Assembly (NCBI RefSeq): GCF_018069565.1
Contig: NZ_JAGPNL010000001.1
Span: 1,116,001-1,180,000, forward strand
Direction of reading: 5' to 3'
Origin: Streptomyces tagetis
Lineage (GTDB): Bacteria; Actinomycetota; Actinomycetes; Streptomycetales; Streptomycetaceae
DNA length: 64,000 nt
Shown: piece after piece, positions 15,897-24,442 of the stretch
Numbering within the stretch: the stretch's first letter is position 1
How the letters are laid out: every line of letters begins with the position of its first letter
Made by a program: the position numbers and the translations under genes
Notes under the pieces: generated by a model
The model's database searches: none
The model's input: only the letters and a program-made list of their open reading frames with translations
Told to the model about the DNA's origin: nothing

Positions 15897-17216
15897 GTGA
15901 GCGGGACCTCGGGGGTGGGGGAGGGGCAGCGTGAACGCCCCGTCTGGTCACGGGACTTCGGCCTGTTCTTCGCGGCCCGCGCGATCGCCCGGCTCGGCGA
16001 CACCATGCTGCCCGTGGCGCTCGCCGCCGGCCTGCTCCAGCACGGGTACGGTGCGGGCGCCGTCGGCCTCGCCATGGCCGCGACGGCCGCCGCCTTCGCC
16101 GGGCTCGTCGTCTTCGGCGGTGTCATCGCCGACCGGTTCAGCACCCGCCGGCTGATGATCGGCGCCGACCTGGCGCGGCTCGGCACCCAGTCCCTGGCGG
16201 CCGGGCTGTTCTTCTCCGGCCACGTGGTGCTGTGGGAGATCTGCGCCATCGGCTTCGTCAACGGCATCGCCGGCGCCGTCTTCCAGCCCGGTGTCGCCGG
16301 CACCGTGACCCGCCTCGCCTCCGACGTCCAGGGCGCCAACGGCGCCATCCGCGTCGCCGAGTCCGCCGCCCAGCTCGCCGGTCCCGCCACCGCCGGGCTC
16401 CTGGTCGGCTTCGCCTCGCCCGGCGGTGTCTTCGCCGCCCACGCCGCCACGTACGGCATCAGCGCCCTGTGCCTGCTCCTGCTCCGCCTCCCCGGGCCCC
16501 CGCCCGCGCCCCAGGGAGGCACCGTGGGGCTCGGTGCGCGCACCAGGGAGTTCCGGGCCGATCTCGCCGAAGGCTGGCGGGAGTTCACCGCGCGCCCGTG
16601 GCTCTGGGGCGTGATCGCGGTCTGGGGTGTCTACATGATCGCGGTCTGGGGGCCGACCGTGCCGCTGGTGGCGGCCGAGGTGGTGCAGCGGCACGGCCCG
16701 CGCGCCTACGGCCTGGTCAACTCGGCGCTGGGCGCGGGCACCGTCGTCGGCGGGCTCCTCGCCCTGCGGCTGCGCCCGCGCCGGATGCTGCGCGCCGGTG
16801 CCCTGGCCCTGTTCGGCTTCGCCGCCTTCCCGGCGAGCGTCGGCGCGGGGCTCGGCGTACCGGCCATGGCCGCCGGTGCCGCCGTCGCCGGGGCCGGCAT
16901 GTCCTTCTGGGGCGTGATGTGGGCGACCAGCGTGCAGACCCAGGTGCCGCCCGACGTGCTCAACCGCGTCCACGCCTACGACGTCGCCGGCTCCCTGGCG
17001 ATGATGCCGGTCGGCCAGGCCCTCGCCGGCCCCGCCGCCTCCGTCCTCGGCGCCGGCGAGGTCCTCTTGGTCTCCGGTGCGATGAGCCTCGTCGTCTGCA
17101 CCGGCCTGCTCCTGATACCGGCGGTGCGCTCACTGGTGCGGGCCGACGCGCCCCCGCCCGCCCCGGCCCGCACGGCGGAACCCGGCCGGGGGGCGGCCCC
17201 GGCCGGGAAGCACTGA
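15897..17216 (+). CDS. MFS transporter (putative drug/metabolite exporter)
   Basis: Integral membrane protein of 439 aa with about 12 helices, of the enterobactin-exporter-like/MFS_3 type. It starts WSRDFGLFFAARAIARLGDTM and carries the loop motif GGVIADRFSTRRLMI. GTG at 15897 has GGAGGA 5 nt upstream; an in-frame ATG at 15843 is less likely. The C-terminus is Pro/Ala rich and cytoplasmic. It is convergent with the transketolase genes. The substrate is unknown. Confidence 0.88.
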   Translation: MSGTSGVGEGQRERPVWSRDFGLFFAARAIARLGDTMLPVALAAGLLQHGYGAGAVGLAMAATAAAFAGLVVFGGVIADRFSTRRLMIGADLARLGTQSLAAGLFFSGHVVLWEICAIGFVNGIAGAVFQPGVAGTVTRLASDVQGANGAIRVAESAAQLAGPATAGLLVGFASPGGVFAAHAATYGISALCLLLLRLPGPPPAPQGGTVGLGARTREFRADLAEGWREFTARPWLWGVIAVWGVYMIAVWGPTVPLVAAEVVQRHGPRAYGLVNSALGAGTVVGGLLALRLRPRRMLRAGALALFGFAAFPASVGAGLGVPAMAAGAAVAGAGMSFWGVMWATSVQTQVPPDVLNRVHAYDVAGSLAMMPVGQALAGPAASVLGAGEVLLVSGAMSLVVCTGLLLIPAVRSLVRADAPPPAPARTAEPGRGAAPAGKH

Positions 17217-17226
17217 CCCGGGCGGC

Positions 17227-18132
17227 TCAGCGCCCCGGGCCGAGGAAGGCGCCGATACGCCGCCGCAGCGACCCGGCGTCCAGCCCGTGGGCGGCGACGT
17301 GCTCCTCCAGCCGCCCGTAACGCCGCAGCTCGCGGCGGCCGACGCCGAGCCCGAGCACCCGGTGCGGTACGTGGGACAGGGCGTCGTTCACCACCGCCGT
17401 GGAGGTGCCCGCGAGGTACGGCTCCACCAGGACGACGTCGGTCCCGGCCGCCCGCGTGGCCCGCTCCAGCGCCGCCGTGTCGAAGGGCCGTACGGTCGTC
17501 GCGTACAGGACGGTCACATCGAGGCCGGAGGTGGCCTCCAGCACCTCGTCGAGGACCGGTCCGACGGCGAGGACGACCCCGGAGCGGCCCTCGCGCAGGG
17601 TGCGGAAGCGCTGCCCGTCGACCGGGCGCCCGGCGGCGTTCGACTGCGCCGACAGCCGTACGTACACCTTGTCGTCGCCGGCGGCGACCGCGTGCCGCAG
17701 CAGTGTCTCGGCCTCGTCGGGGTGGCCCGGCACGTGCACGGTCCAGCCGTCCAGGGTGTCCAGCAGTGCCACGTCGCCGGGGGCCATGTGGGTGAAGCCG
17801 CCGGCCGGCCAGTCGAAGGACGCGGCGGCGCTGACCAGGACGGCGCCCGCGTCCTGGTGGCCGAGGTCCAGCTTGAGCTGCTCGAAGGGCCGCTCGACGA
17901 GGAAGCTGGCGAAGGTGTGCACGACGGGCCGCATCCCGGTCAGGGCCAGTCCCGCACCGGCCCCGACGAGCAGTTGCTCCCGGATGCCGACGTTGACGAC
18001 CCGGTCGGGGTGGCGGCGCGCGGCGTCGGTGAAGGCGTCGGCGCCGATCTCGGCGAGGACGACGGCGACGCGGGGGTCCTCGTCCAGCAGCCGGGTGACG
18101 ACCGGCCCGAAACGGTCACGCATGGTGTCCAT
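17227..18132 (-). CDS. Transketolase, C-terminal subunit
   Basis: Protein of 301 aa corresponding to the pyrimidine-binding and C-terminal domains of transketolase. Key features are GIREQLLVGAGAGLAL with the catalytic Glu contacting thiamine, and the C-terminal fold from VVLAVGPVLDEVLEA. It pairs with the separate N-terminal subunit gene 40 bp upstream to form one enzyme that moves two-carbon units between sugars. A second ATG three codons in (18123) is also possible. Split transketolases often serve specialised sugar routes, separate from the pentose-phosphate enzyme. Confidence 0.9.
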   Translation of the reverse strand: MDTMRDRFGPVVTRLLDEDPRVAVVLAEIGADAFTDAARRHPDRVVNVGIREQLLVGAGAGLALTGMRPVVHTFASFLVERPFEQLKLDLGHQDAGAVLVSAAASFDWPAGGFTHMAPGDVALLDTLDGWTVHVPGHPDEAETLLRHAVAAGDDKVYVRLSAQSNAAGRPVDGQRFRTLREGRSGVVLAVGPVLDEVLEATSGLDVTVLYATTVRPFDTAALERATRAAGTDVVLVEPYLAGTSTAVVNDALSHVPHRVLGLGVGRRELRRYGRLEEHVAAHGLDAGSLRRRIGAFLGPGR

Positions 18133-18172
18133 GAGGTTCCTTCCTGGGGCGGGGGAGCCCGCCCGCGGCGGC

Positions 18173-18880
18173 TCAGACGGCCTTGGGCTCCACCCGGGCC
18201 ACCACGGCGTGCGGGCGTCCGGGGTGCGGGGCGGTGAAGGCGGCGTACAGCGCCTCGTGGTCCCGCCCGTCGACCGTGACCACGGACCAGCCCGCGGCCT
18301 CGAAGCGGGCGGCGAGTCCGCCGGGCCGGGCGTGGCGGGCGGAGGCGTTGTCGACGACGACGGTGTGCAGCCCCTCCAGTCCGGCGGGCCCGGCGAAGGC
18401 GATCGCCTCGTGGTTGCTGCCCTCGTCCAGCTCGGCGTCGCCCACCAGCACCCACACCTTGGCGTCGTCGTACCCCTGGGCCCGCAGTCCCAGCGCCGAC
18501 CCGACCGCGATCGGCAGCCCGTGTCCGAGGGAGCCGCTGCCGATCTCCACCCCGGGCACCAGCGTGCGGTCGGGGTGGTGGCCGAGCGGCGAGTCGAAGG
18601 AGCCGAAGCCCGGCAGCCACTCCTCGGGCACGAACCCCTTGGCGGCCAGCACCGCGTAGTACGCCATCGGGCCGTGCCCCTTGGACAGCAGGAACCGGTC
18701 CCGCCCCGGATCGTCCGGCCGCCCCGGCGCCACCCTCAGCACCCGGTCGTAGAGCACCCACAGCACGTCCAGCGTGGACGTTGCCGCGGGGCCGTGCTTC
18801 TCGTCGCCGGTCATCAGCGACATCAGCGCGGGCAGGTCGGCGTACCCGTACGTCCGCCCGCGTTCCTCGGTGGTCGTCAT
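18173..18880 (-). CDS. Transketolase, N-terminal subunit
   Basis: Protein of 235 aa carrying the thiamine-diphosphate-binding half of transketolase. FLLSKGHGPMAYYAVLA, GSLGHGLPIAVGSALG and the GDAELDEGSNHEA metal/diphosphate motif (GDG-type) are all present. The ATG at 18880 is the likely start: there is no Shine-Dalgarno, but a -10 CACGAT ends 7 nt upstream, so the mRNA should be leaderless. It is shorter than many N-subunits (about 270 aa) because the N-terminal region is compact. A MerR-type promoter drives the pair. Confidence 0.9.
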   Translation of the reverse strand: MTTTEERGRTYGYADLPALMSLMTGDEKHGPAATSTLDVLWVLYDRVLRVAPGRPDDPGRDRFLLSKGHGPMAYYAVLAAKGFVPEEWLPGFGSFDSPLGHHPDRTLVPGVEIGSGSLGHGLPIAVGSALGLRAQGYDDAKVWVLVGDAELDEGSNHEAIAFAGPAGLEGLHTVVVDNASARHARPGGLAARFEAAGWSVVTVDGRDHEALYAAFTAPHPGRPHAVVARVEPKAV

Positions 18881-18887
18881 GGTGACG

Positions 18888-18918
18888 ATCGTGCAACCTC
18901 GACCGAAGTCGAGGTCAA
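18888..18918 (-). promoter_or_regulatory. MerR-type 19-bp-spacer promoter
   Basis: On the minus strand TTGACC (18918-18913) and CACGAT (18893-18888) are 19 bp apart. A perfect dyad ACCTCGAC-CGAA-GTCGAGGT (18896-18915) fills the spacer. Over-long spacers with a central dyad are the hallmark of MerR-family activation. No merR gene is in the window. Confidence 0.72.
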
Positions 18919-19016
18919 GCGCCACACGCCGGGAAAGCGGTGCGCGACCACCTGCCCGAGTGCGGTATGGTTTTCCTGCACGTAAGGCCAGGGGAAACCC
19001 CAGGTCACACGGGCAA

Positions 19017-19090
<74 letters not shown>

Positions 19091-19095
19091 CGGGA

Positions 19096-19130
19096 AAGCT
19101 CCGGTGAGACGGCAGATCTCACCGGAGCTT
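19096..19130 (+). terminator. Terminator of tRNA-Pro
   Basis: 14-bp perfect arms AAGCTCCGGTGAGA and TCTCACCGGAGCTT with a 7-nt loop, 5 nt after the tRNA. It may also stop the leftward GNAT transcript. Confidence 0.8.
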
Positions 19131-19155
19131 CGTCGTTCCCGCCCGGCGCGGGGGC

Positions 19156-19629
19156 CTACCGTGCGGTGTCCGGGGTCCAGCGCAGGGTCATGTCGGGCAG
19201 GTTCTCCATGTTGCGTCGGCCGTCGTCGGTGTCGACGACGGTGAAACCGTGGTGCGCGTAGAACGCGCGGGCGTCGGTGTTCTGCTGGAAGACGTGCAGG
19301 GTCACCCCGTCGGGGCTGTGCCGCCTGACCTCGTCGAGCAGGAGCGTGCCGATGCCCTGCCGGCGGAGGTCCGGGCGCAGATAGAGGTGGTCGAGCAGGT
19401 CGCCGTCGAGGGCCGCGTAGCCGGCGATCTCCGCATCACGTACGGCGACCCAGACGCGGCACCGCTTGAGCAGGACGTCCCGGACCCACCGGGTCACCTC
19501 CTCGTGGCCGCGTTTTGGCGGGGGCAGGTAGGGCATGGTCGCCGCCCGGGAGTCCAGGTGGATGCGCGCGATCACCGCCGCGTCCGCCCGGTCCGCGCAT
19601 CGGGTCCGCGTCCCGCCGTCATCACTCAC
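19156..19629 (-). CDS. GNAT family N-acetyltransferase
   Basis: Acetyl-CoA-dependent transferase of 157 aa. The acetyl-CoA loop reads LRRQGIGTLLLDEV (R/Q-x-x-G-x-G/A), preceded by the strand DHLYLRPDL and followed by LHVFQQNTDARAFYAHHGF, typical of the fold. It is complete, with a GTG start and TAG stop. The substrate is unknown. It is convergent with the tRNA-Pro gene and appears to stand alone. Confidence 0.9.
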   Translation of the reverse strand: MSDDGGTRTRCADRADAAVIARIHLDSRAATMPYLPPPKRGHEEVTRWVRDVLLKRCRVWVAVRDAEIAGYAALDGDLLDHLYLRPDLRRQGIGTLLLDEVRRHSPDGVTLHVFQQNTDARAFYAHHGFTVVDTDDGRRNMENLPDMTLRWTPDTAR

Positions 19630-19717
19630 GCCGGGAACCTACAAGGCGGACGGCGCCCCGATCCAGCGGTTTGCGGTACACGGTGCCGTTCGGCGGGGGT
19701 TTCGGGGCCGGCCGGGG

Positions 19718-20695
19718 TCAGCTCGGGCCGGTGGCTTCCGGGGTGCGTACGCCCGTGTAGGCGCGGGCCAGCCAGCGTTGGAGGTGGGGGGCCTGGGCCA
19801 GCAGGCCGCGGTGGACGCGGACGGCGTGGTGGTGCAGGGCCTCGGCCACCGGCGCCTCGACGGCCTCGCGCCGCCAGACCAGCAGGTGCCGCTGCCACAG
19901 GGGGTCACCGGCCAGCGGCTTGACCAGCACCCCGTCGATGGGGCACACGGTGGGCTGGACGGCGGTCACCCCGAGGCCCTGGGCGATCATCGACTGCAAC
20001 TGGTCGAGTACGTGGAACTCGTGCGTGTCCGCCGGTGTGAACCCCGCGGCCCGGCAGGCGTCGTAGAAGGCGCCGGGCCACCCCACCCCGTCGTCCGGGG
20101 AGACGAACCAGGTGTCCTCCGACAGCTCCTCCAGCGGCACCTCGACCCGGTGCGCCAGCGGATGCCCGGAGTGCAGGGCCACGAAGACCGGGACGGTGCT
20201 GAGGGCGCGGTGGGCCAGGGCGGGGGAGCAGCGCACCGGCAGCCCGGGGTAGTCGACGCCCAGCGCGGCGTCGATCTCGCCGGACTCCACCATCCTGAGC
20301 AGCTCGCCCGTGGCGTACACGCTGCACACGGAGACGGTGAGGTCCGGGCGGGCCTCGCGGAGGGCGTTGAGCAGCGCGGGCACCACCGGGGTGTTGGTGA
20401 CGCCGAGCCGGAGCCGTCCGGCCTCCGCCGTCGGGCCGCCCTTGCGCCCCCGGCCGAGGGCGTCGGCGCGGAGCAGGATCTCCCGGGCCTCGCTCACCAC
20501 CTCCGCGCCGTAGGCGGTCAGCTCCACGCCCCTGCTGCCGCGCAGGAAGAGCCCCTCGCCGAGCAGCCGCTCGATGCGCCGCAACTGGGTGCTCAACGCG
20601 GGCTGCGTGTAGCCGAGCGCCGACGCCGCCCGGCCCACGCTCCCGGAATCCGCGATCGCGCACAGCACCCGCAGGTGCCGCAGTTCCAGTTCCAT
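19718..20695 (-). CDS. LysR family transcriptional regulator
   Basis: Regulator of 325 aa. HTH residues 1-60 (MELELRHLRVLCAIADSGSV, then QPALSTQLRRIERLLG) precede a substrate domain from about 95 to 300 and a short charged tail. ATG at 20695 has GAGGTG 8 nt upstream. It is divergent from an HATPase gene and a peptidase gene, and its target is uncertain. Confidence 0.92.
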   Translation of the reverse strand: MELELRHLRVLCAIADSGSVGRAASALGYTQPALSTQLRRIERLLGEGLFLRGSRGVELTAYGAEVVSEAREILLRADALGRGRKGGPTAEAGRLRLGVTNTPVVPALLNALREARPDLTVSVCSVYATGELLRMVESGEIDAALGVDYPGLPVRCSPALAHRALSTVPVFVALHSGHPLAHRVEVPLEELSEDTWFVSPDDGVGWPGAFYDACRAAGFTPADTHEFHVLDQLQSMIAQGLGVTAVQPTVCPIDGVLVKPLAGDPLWQRHLLVWRREAVEAPVAEALHHHAVRVHRGLLAQAPHLQRWLARAYTGVRTPEATGPS

Positions 20696-21009
20696 CGGTA
20701 CACCTCGTCGGGGGCGGAAGGCACAAGGCATCGGGCGGTGGGCGTCGGGCGGTGGGCGTCCCGCGGGCGCGGGCGGGCGGTGACGGGGGTCCATTATGCG
20801 GGTGGGGCGGTGCCGCGCGGCCCGTGGCGGTCCCGTCCCGCCGGGCCGGCGGGGGTACCCGCCGGCCGCGGGCCCGGACGTTATGACCGGGCCCCTCCCT
20901 CTCCTATGGCCCCGCCCGTTGTCCCGGTGGTCCGGTCGTGGAAACCTCCACACCGCGCCCTGTCCGCCCCGGCGGACGTCGAAGCGCCTCACCGCCGAGG
21001 AGAGACACC
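20696..21009. other. Divergent intergenic region
   Basis: Separates the leftward LysR gene from the rightward HATPase gene. It contains an AT-poor break CCATTATG (around 20793) that could serve as a -10 for lysR (TAATGG on the minus strand). No dyad long enough to call an operator was seen. Confidence 0.4.
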
Positions 21010-21543
21010 ATGCCCCACACCCGGGTCGGCTTCACCGTCGAAGCGACCGCGGCAGCCGTTCACCGTGCCCGGCACCGTGTCTCCGCGGCGGTGCGGGCGT
21101 GGGGCGGACCGCCCGACGACGATCTGGTCTTCCGCCTGGAACTGGTGGCGTCGGAACTCCTCACCAACGGTCTCCGGCACGCGGACGGCGGCCCCATGAC
21201 CGTCGAGCTGACGCCGGAGGAGGACCACGTCGTCGTCGGCGTCTTCGACGGCTGCCCGGTCCTGCCGGGGCCCTCCGTCATGGAGACCGACGACGACCGG
21301 GGGCGGGGCCTGGCCCTCGTCGAGGCCCTCTGCCTCTTCCAGGGCGCGGAGCGCACCGCCCTCGGCAAACGCTGCTGGGCGGTCCTCCCCCGGGCCACGG
21401 CGCCCACCCCGGCCGGGCGTTCACCCCACGCCGGGCGAAGCCGCGCCGCCCCCGAGGACGCGGCGCGCTGGTCGGTGACCCCCGCCGGCCGGCGGCTGCT
21501 GGCGACCCTGTTCCCGGCGACGTCCCCGGCCGAACCCCGGTGA
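21010..21543 (+). CDS. RsbW-like ATP-binding regulatory protein
   Basis: Protein of 177 aa with an HATPase_c fold of the anti-sigma/serine-kinase (RsbW/SpoIIAB) type. The N box is LELVASELLTNGLRHADGG and the G box DDDRGRGLALVEAL. About 50 residues after the fold form a basic, Ser/Arg-rich tail seldom seen in this family. ATG has GAGGAG upstream. Streptomyces has dozens of such orphan proteins; its partner sigma or anti-sigma antagonist is unknown. Confidence 0.85.
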   Translation: MPHTRVGFTVEATAAAVHRARHRVSAAVRAWGGPPDDDLVFRLELVASELLTNGLRHADGGPMTVELTPEEDHVVVGVFDGCPVLPGPSVMETDDDRGRGLALVEALCLFQGAERTALGKRCWAVLPRATAPTPAGRSPHAGRSRAAPEDAARWSVTPAGRRLLATLFPATSPAEPR

Positions 21544-21695
21544 GCGCGGCCCGCGTGCCTCGCCGCCGTCCCCCGAAGACACGGCCCACGGCGGCGACCG
21601 CCCCACCCGGCAGCGGCCGGCCGCACCCCGCGCGGCTCACGACAGCGCGCGCACCACGACTCATGGCGAAAGCGCCGACGGAAGGGCAGGACCGC

Positions 21696-23123
21696 ATGCG
21701 CGATACGGACCAGGACCACGGTGAAGTGCCGGCCGGGCCGGCCGGCCCCTTCGAGGGCGGCTGGGCGGAGACGGAGCTGAGGCCGCCCCTCGCGCCGGGG
21801 GCGGCGTACGCGGCCAAGCGGCGCGCGGCGCTCTCCGAGCGGTTCCCCGGCGAACGGATCGTCGTCCCCTCGGGCGGGCTCAAGGTCCGGAGCAACGACT
21901 TCGACCACACGTTCCGGCCCCACTCCGCCTTCGTCCACCTCACCGCCGACCAGGGGACGCGGGCGGTCCCCGACAGCGTCCTCGTCTTCGAGCCCACCGG
22001 ACGCGGGCACGAGGTCACCCTCTTCACCCGGCCGCGGTCACCGCGCGACGGGGGGCCGGACGGCACGGAGTTCCACCGCGACCGGCGGCACGGCGAGTTC
22101 TGGGTGGGCCGCCGCCGGACCCTCGCGGAGACCGCGGAAGAACTCGGCGTCGAGGCCGCCGCACGGGACGCGCTGGAGCGGGCCCTGCGCGAGAACGCGC
22201 CCACCCGCGTCCTGCGCGGAGAGGACGCCCACGTCGACGCGCTGATCCCGCCGGCCCCCGAGGCCGACGCCGAACTGGGCGCCTTCCTCTCGGAGTCGCG
22301 CCTGGTCAAGGACGACTGGGAAGTCGGGCAGATGCGCGTGGCCGTGGACTGCACGGTCGCCGGTTTCCACGACGTCGTCGGCGAACTGCGCCACGCCACC
22401 CGCCTCGCCCGCGGCGAGCGCTGGATCGAGGGCACCTTCAACCGCCTTGCCCGGCTGGGCGGTTACGGGCTGGGCTTCGAGACCATCGCGGCGGCCGGGG
22501 CCCACGCCTGCGTCCTGCACTGGCAGCGCAACGACGGCCCGGTGCGCGACGGGGACCTGCTCCTGCTGGACGCGGGAGTGGAGGCCGACTCCTTCTACAC
22601 CGGGGACATCACCCGGACCCTGCCGGTCGGCGGACGCTTCACCGATGTCCAACGCCGGGTCTACGACTTGGTGTTCGCCGCCCAGTCGGCCGGTATCGCG
22701 GCGCTGCGGCCCGGCGCCCGGTACGGAGCCTTCCACGACGCCGCGATGCGCGTCATCGCCGAAGGGCTCGACGCCTGGGGCCTGCGGCCGTACGGCAGCA
22801 CCGCCTCGACCTCCCCCTCCGAGCTGTACCGCAGGTACACCGTCTGCGGCTCCGGCCACATGCTCGGGCTGGACTGCCACGACTGCTCCGGTGCCCGCGA
22901 GGAGACCTACCCGGGAGGTGCGCTGGAGGCCGGCCATGTCCTCACCGTCGAACCGGGCCTGTACTTCCAGCCCGACGACCTGACGGTGCCCGAGGAACTG
23001 CGCGGTATCGGCGTACGGATCGAGGACGACTTCCTCATCACGGCCGACGGAGCCGTGTGCCTGTCCTCGGACCTGCCGCGCGGCGCCGACGAGGTGGAGG
23101 AGTGGATGGCGTCGCTGCGCTGA
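21696..23123 (+). CDS. M24 metallopeptidase, Xaa-Pro dipeptidase/aminopeptidase P type
   Basis: Dinuclear-metal peptidase of about 475 aa. The N-terminal aminopeptidase-P domain runs to about residue 190. The pita-bread catalytic domain shows the ligands in LLLDAGVEAD, GDITRTLPV, GSGHMLGLDCHD, LTVEPGLYF and GVRIEDDFLIT. Such enzymes release residues next to proline or hydroxyproline, the last step in breaking down collagen peptides. This suits the neighbouring collagenase and hydroxyproline operon. The ATG at 21696 has AGG 6 nt upstream; ATG at 21663 is an alternative. Confidence 0.9.
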   Translation: MRDTDQDHGEVPAGPAGPFEGGWAETELRPPLAPGAAYAAKRRAALSERFPGERIVVPSGGLKVRSNDFDHTFRPHSAFVHLTADQGTRAVPDSVLVFEPTGRGHEVTLFTRPRSPRDGGPDGTEFHRDRRHGEFWVGRRRTLAETAEELGVEAAARDALERALRENAPTRVLRGEDAHVDALIPPAPEADAELGAFLSESRLVKDDWEVGQMRVAVDCTVAGFHDVVGELRHATRLARGERWIEGTFNRLARLGGYGLGFETIAAAGAHACVLHWQRNDGPVRDGDLLLLDAGVEADSFYTGDITRTLPVGGRFTDVQRRVYDLVFAAQSAGIAALRPGARYGAFHDAAMRVIAEGLDAWGLRPYGSTASTSPSELYRRYTVCGSGHMLGLDCHDCSGAREETYPGGALEAGHVLTVEPGLYFQPDDLTVPEELRGIGVRIEDDFLITADGAVCLSSDLPRGADEVEEWMASLR

Positions 23124-23214
23124 CGCCGACGGCCCGACCGGGCCCGTACCGATGGCGGTTGCGCGGGCGTGGAGGCCAAGAGGCGAGGAAGCAAGGGCCG
23201 TACCGACAGCGAAA

Positions 23215-23229
23215 CGTGACATTGTATAG
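23215..23229 (+). promoter_or_regulatory. Shared 15-bp operator, copy A (gntR)
   Basis: CGTGACATTGTATAG overlaps a TATAGT -10 (23225-23230) of the GntR gene. It matches copies at 24289 and 31668 at 12 or more of 15 positions against the best copy. Autoregulation is likely. Confidence 0.7.
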
Positions 23230-23267
23230 TGGGGAGGTCATCGGGCTGGACGGACGGAGGAGCGGGG

Positions 23268-23975
23268 ATGTCTCATCTCGAACCGCAGATGATCTCCGTC
23301 CAGACCCATCTGCGCGACCAGGTCGCCAACGCGCTCCGGGCGGCCCTCATCGCGGGCGAACTCCGCCCGGGTGTCATCTACTCCGCTCCCACCCTGGCGT
23401 CGAAGCTGGGCGTCTCCGCCACCCCCGTACGCGAAGCCATGCTGGACCTTGCCCGGGAGGGCCTGGTCGAGGCGGTGCGCAACAAGGGGTTCCGGGTCAC
23501 GGAGATGACCGAGCAGGACCTCGACGAGTTCACCGAGATCCGCACCATGCTCGAAGTCCCGGTCGTGGGCCGCGTCACCGCGACCGCCACCGTCGAGCAA
23601 CTGGAGGCTCTGCGCGCCCCGGCGCAGCAGATCGTGGCGGCGGCGCGGGCCCACGACGTCCTCGCGTACGTGGAGGCCGACCACCGCTTCCACCTGGAGC
23701 TGCTGGCCCTCGCGGGCAATCGGCACCTGGTGACGGTCGTGTCCGACCTGCGCAAGCGGTCCCGTCTGTTCGGTCTGGCCCGTCTGGACGAGGCGGGGCG
23801 GCTGGTCGCCTCCGCCCAGGAGCACGTCGAGTTGCTCGATCTGATGGTGGCCGGCCGGGTGCGGGAGGCGGAGGAGTGCATGCGCCGTCACCTCGCCCAC
23901 GTCCGCACCCTGTGGGCCGACGGCCGAGCGCACGCCGAGGACCGGGAACCGGCCCTGCGCGCGGGCGGCCGGTAG
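23268..23975 (+). CDS. GntR family (FCD) transcriptional regulator
   Basis: Regulator of 235 aa. A winged HTH (residues about 15-75: VANALRAALIAGELRPG, LASKLGVSATPVREAML) precedes an all-helical FCD effector domain, where Asp/His metal ligands appear in EIRTMLEV, EADHRFHLEL and MRRHLAHVR. ATG has GGAGGAG 6 nt upstream. It stands between the Xaa-Pro peptidase and the collagenase. It is the only regulator inside the collagen/hydroxyproline module, and the 15-bp sequence in its promoter recurs at the other two promoters, so it probably controls all three in response to hydroxyproline or an intermediate. Confidence 0.9.
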   Translation: MSHLEPQMISVQTHLRDQVANALRAALIAGELRPGVIYSAPTLASKLGVSATPVREAMLDLAREGLVEAVRNKGFRVTEMTEQDLDEFTEIRTMLEVPVVGRVTATATVEQLEALRAPAQQIVAAARAHDVLAYVEADHRFHLELLALAGNRHLVTVVSDLRKRSRLFGLARLDEAGRLVASAQEHVELLDLMVAGRVREAEECMRRHLAHVRTLWADGRAHAEDREPALRAGGR

Positions 23976-24442
23976 CCCGTCGGGCCCTGCCCCTGGGCGG
24001 CGTACCGCCACCCGCGTACGCGATGACGCCCTGACGGCCCGCCTCTTCCCCCTCACCGCCCGTGCCGTACGGCGGTGTCGCCCGCCCGTGCCCGGACGCC
24101 GGGCGGCGTGACGGCCGGGCCGTCCTCGCTCTTCCCCGCACCACCCGTGAAGGCCCCGACGCCCGTCGGCTCCGGCCGACTCCCCGCGCGGACCAGGCAC
24201 TTCGTGCTGCCGCGCCGCCAACTCCAGACGCTCACCGACGGATTGGCAACCCCAGCTCCATCCGGATGTCTTCCCTGAGCCATGTCACCTGTGCAATGGT
24301 ACATGGCACAGGTCGTGGGCATGCCAAGCAAGGCATCGGCTCCGTGCTCCCGTCGGTCGACGGCACGGGCCCTCCCCGCTCCACGGCCCCCTCCACCCCC
24401 GGAGACCGCGCGTCGCGTGGTCCGACCCCTCATGGAGGCACA
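23976..24442. other. Long leader region of the collagenase gene
   Basis: 467 bases without a gene. It is markedly less GC rich around 24240-24310, where the second copy of the shared operator and an 8-bp inverted repeat lie. No coding frame is credible. Confidence 0.6.
24287..24313. promoter_or_regulatory. Shared operator, copy B (collagenase), within a dyad
   Basis: The 15-mer TGTACCATTGCACAG (minus strand 24303-24289) is 13/15 identical to the hydroxyproline-operon copy. It sits in the inverted repeat ACCTGTGC-N11-GCACAGGT (24287-24313), about 130 bp before the collagenase start. Confidence 0.7.
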
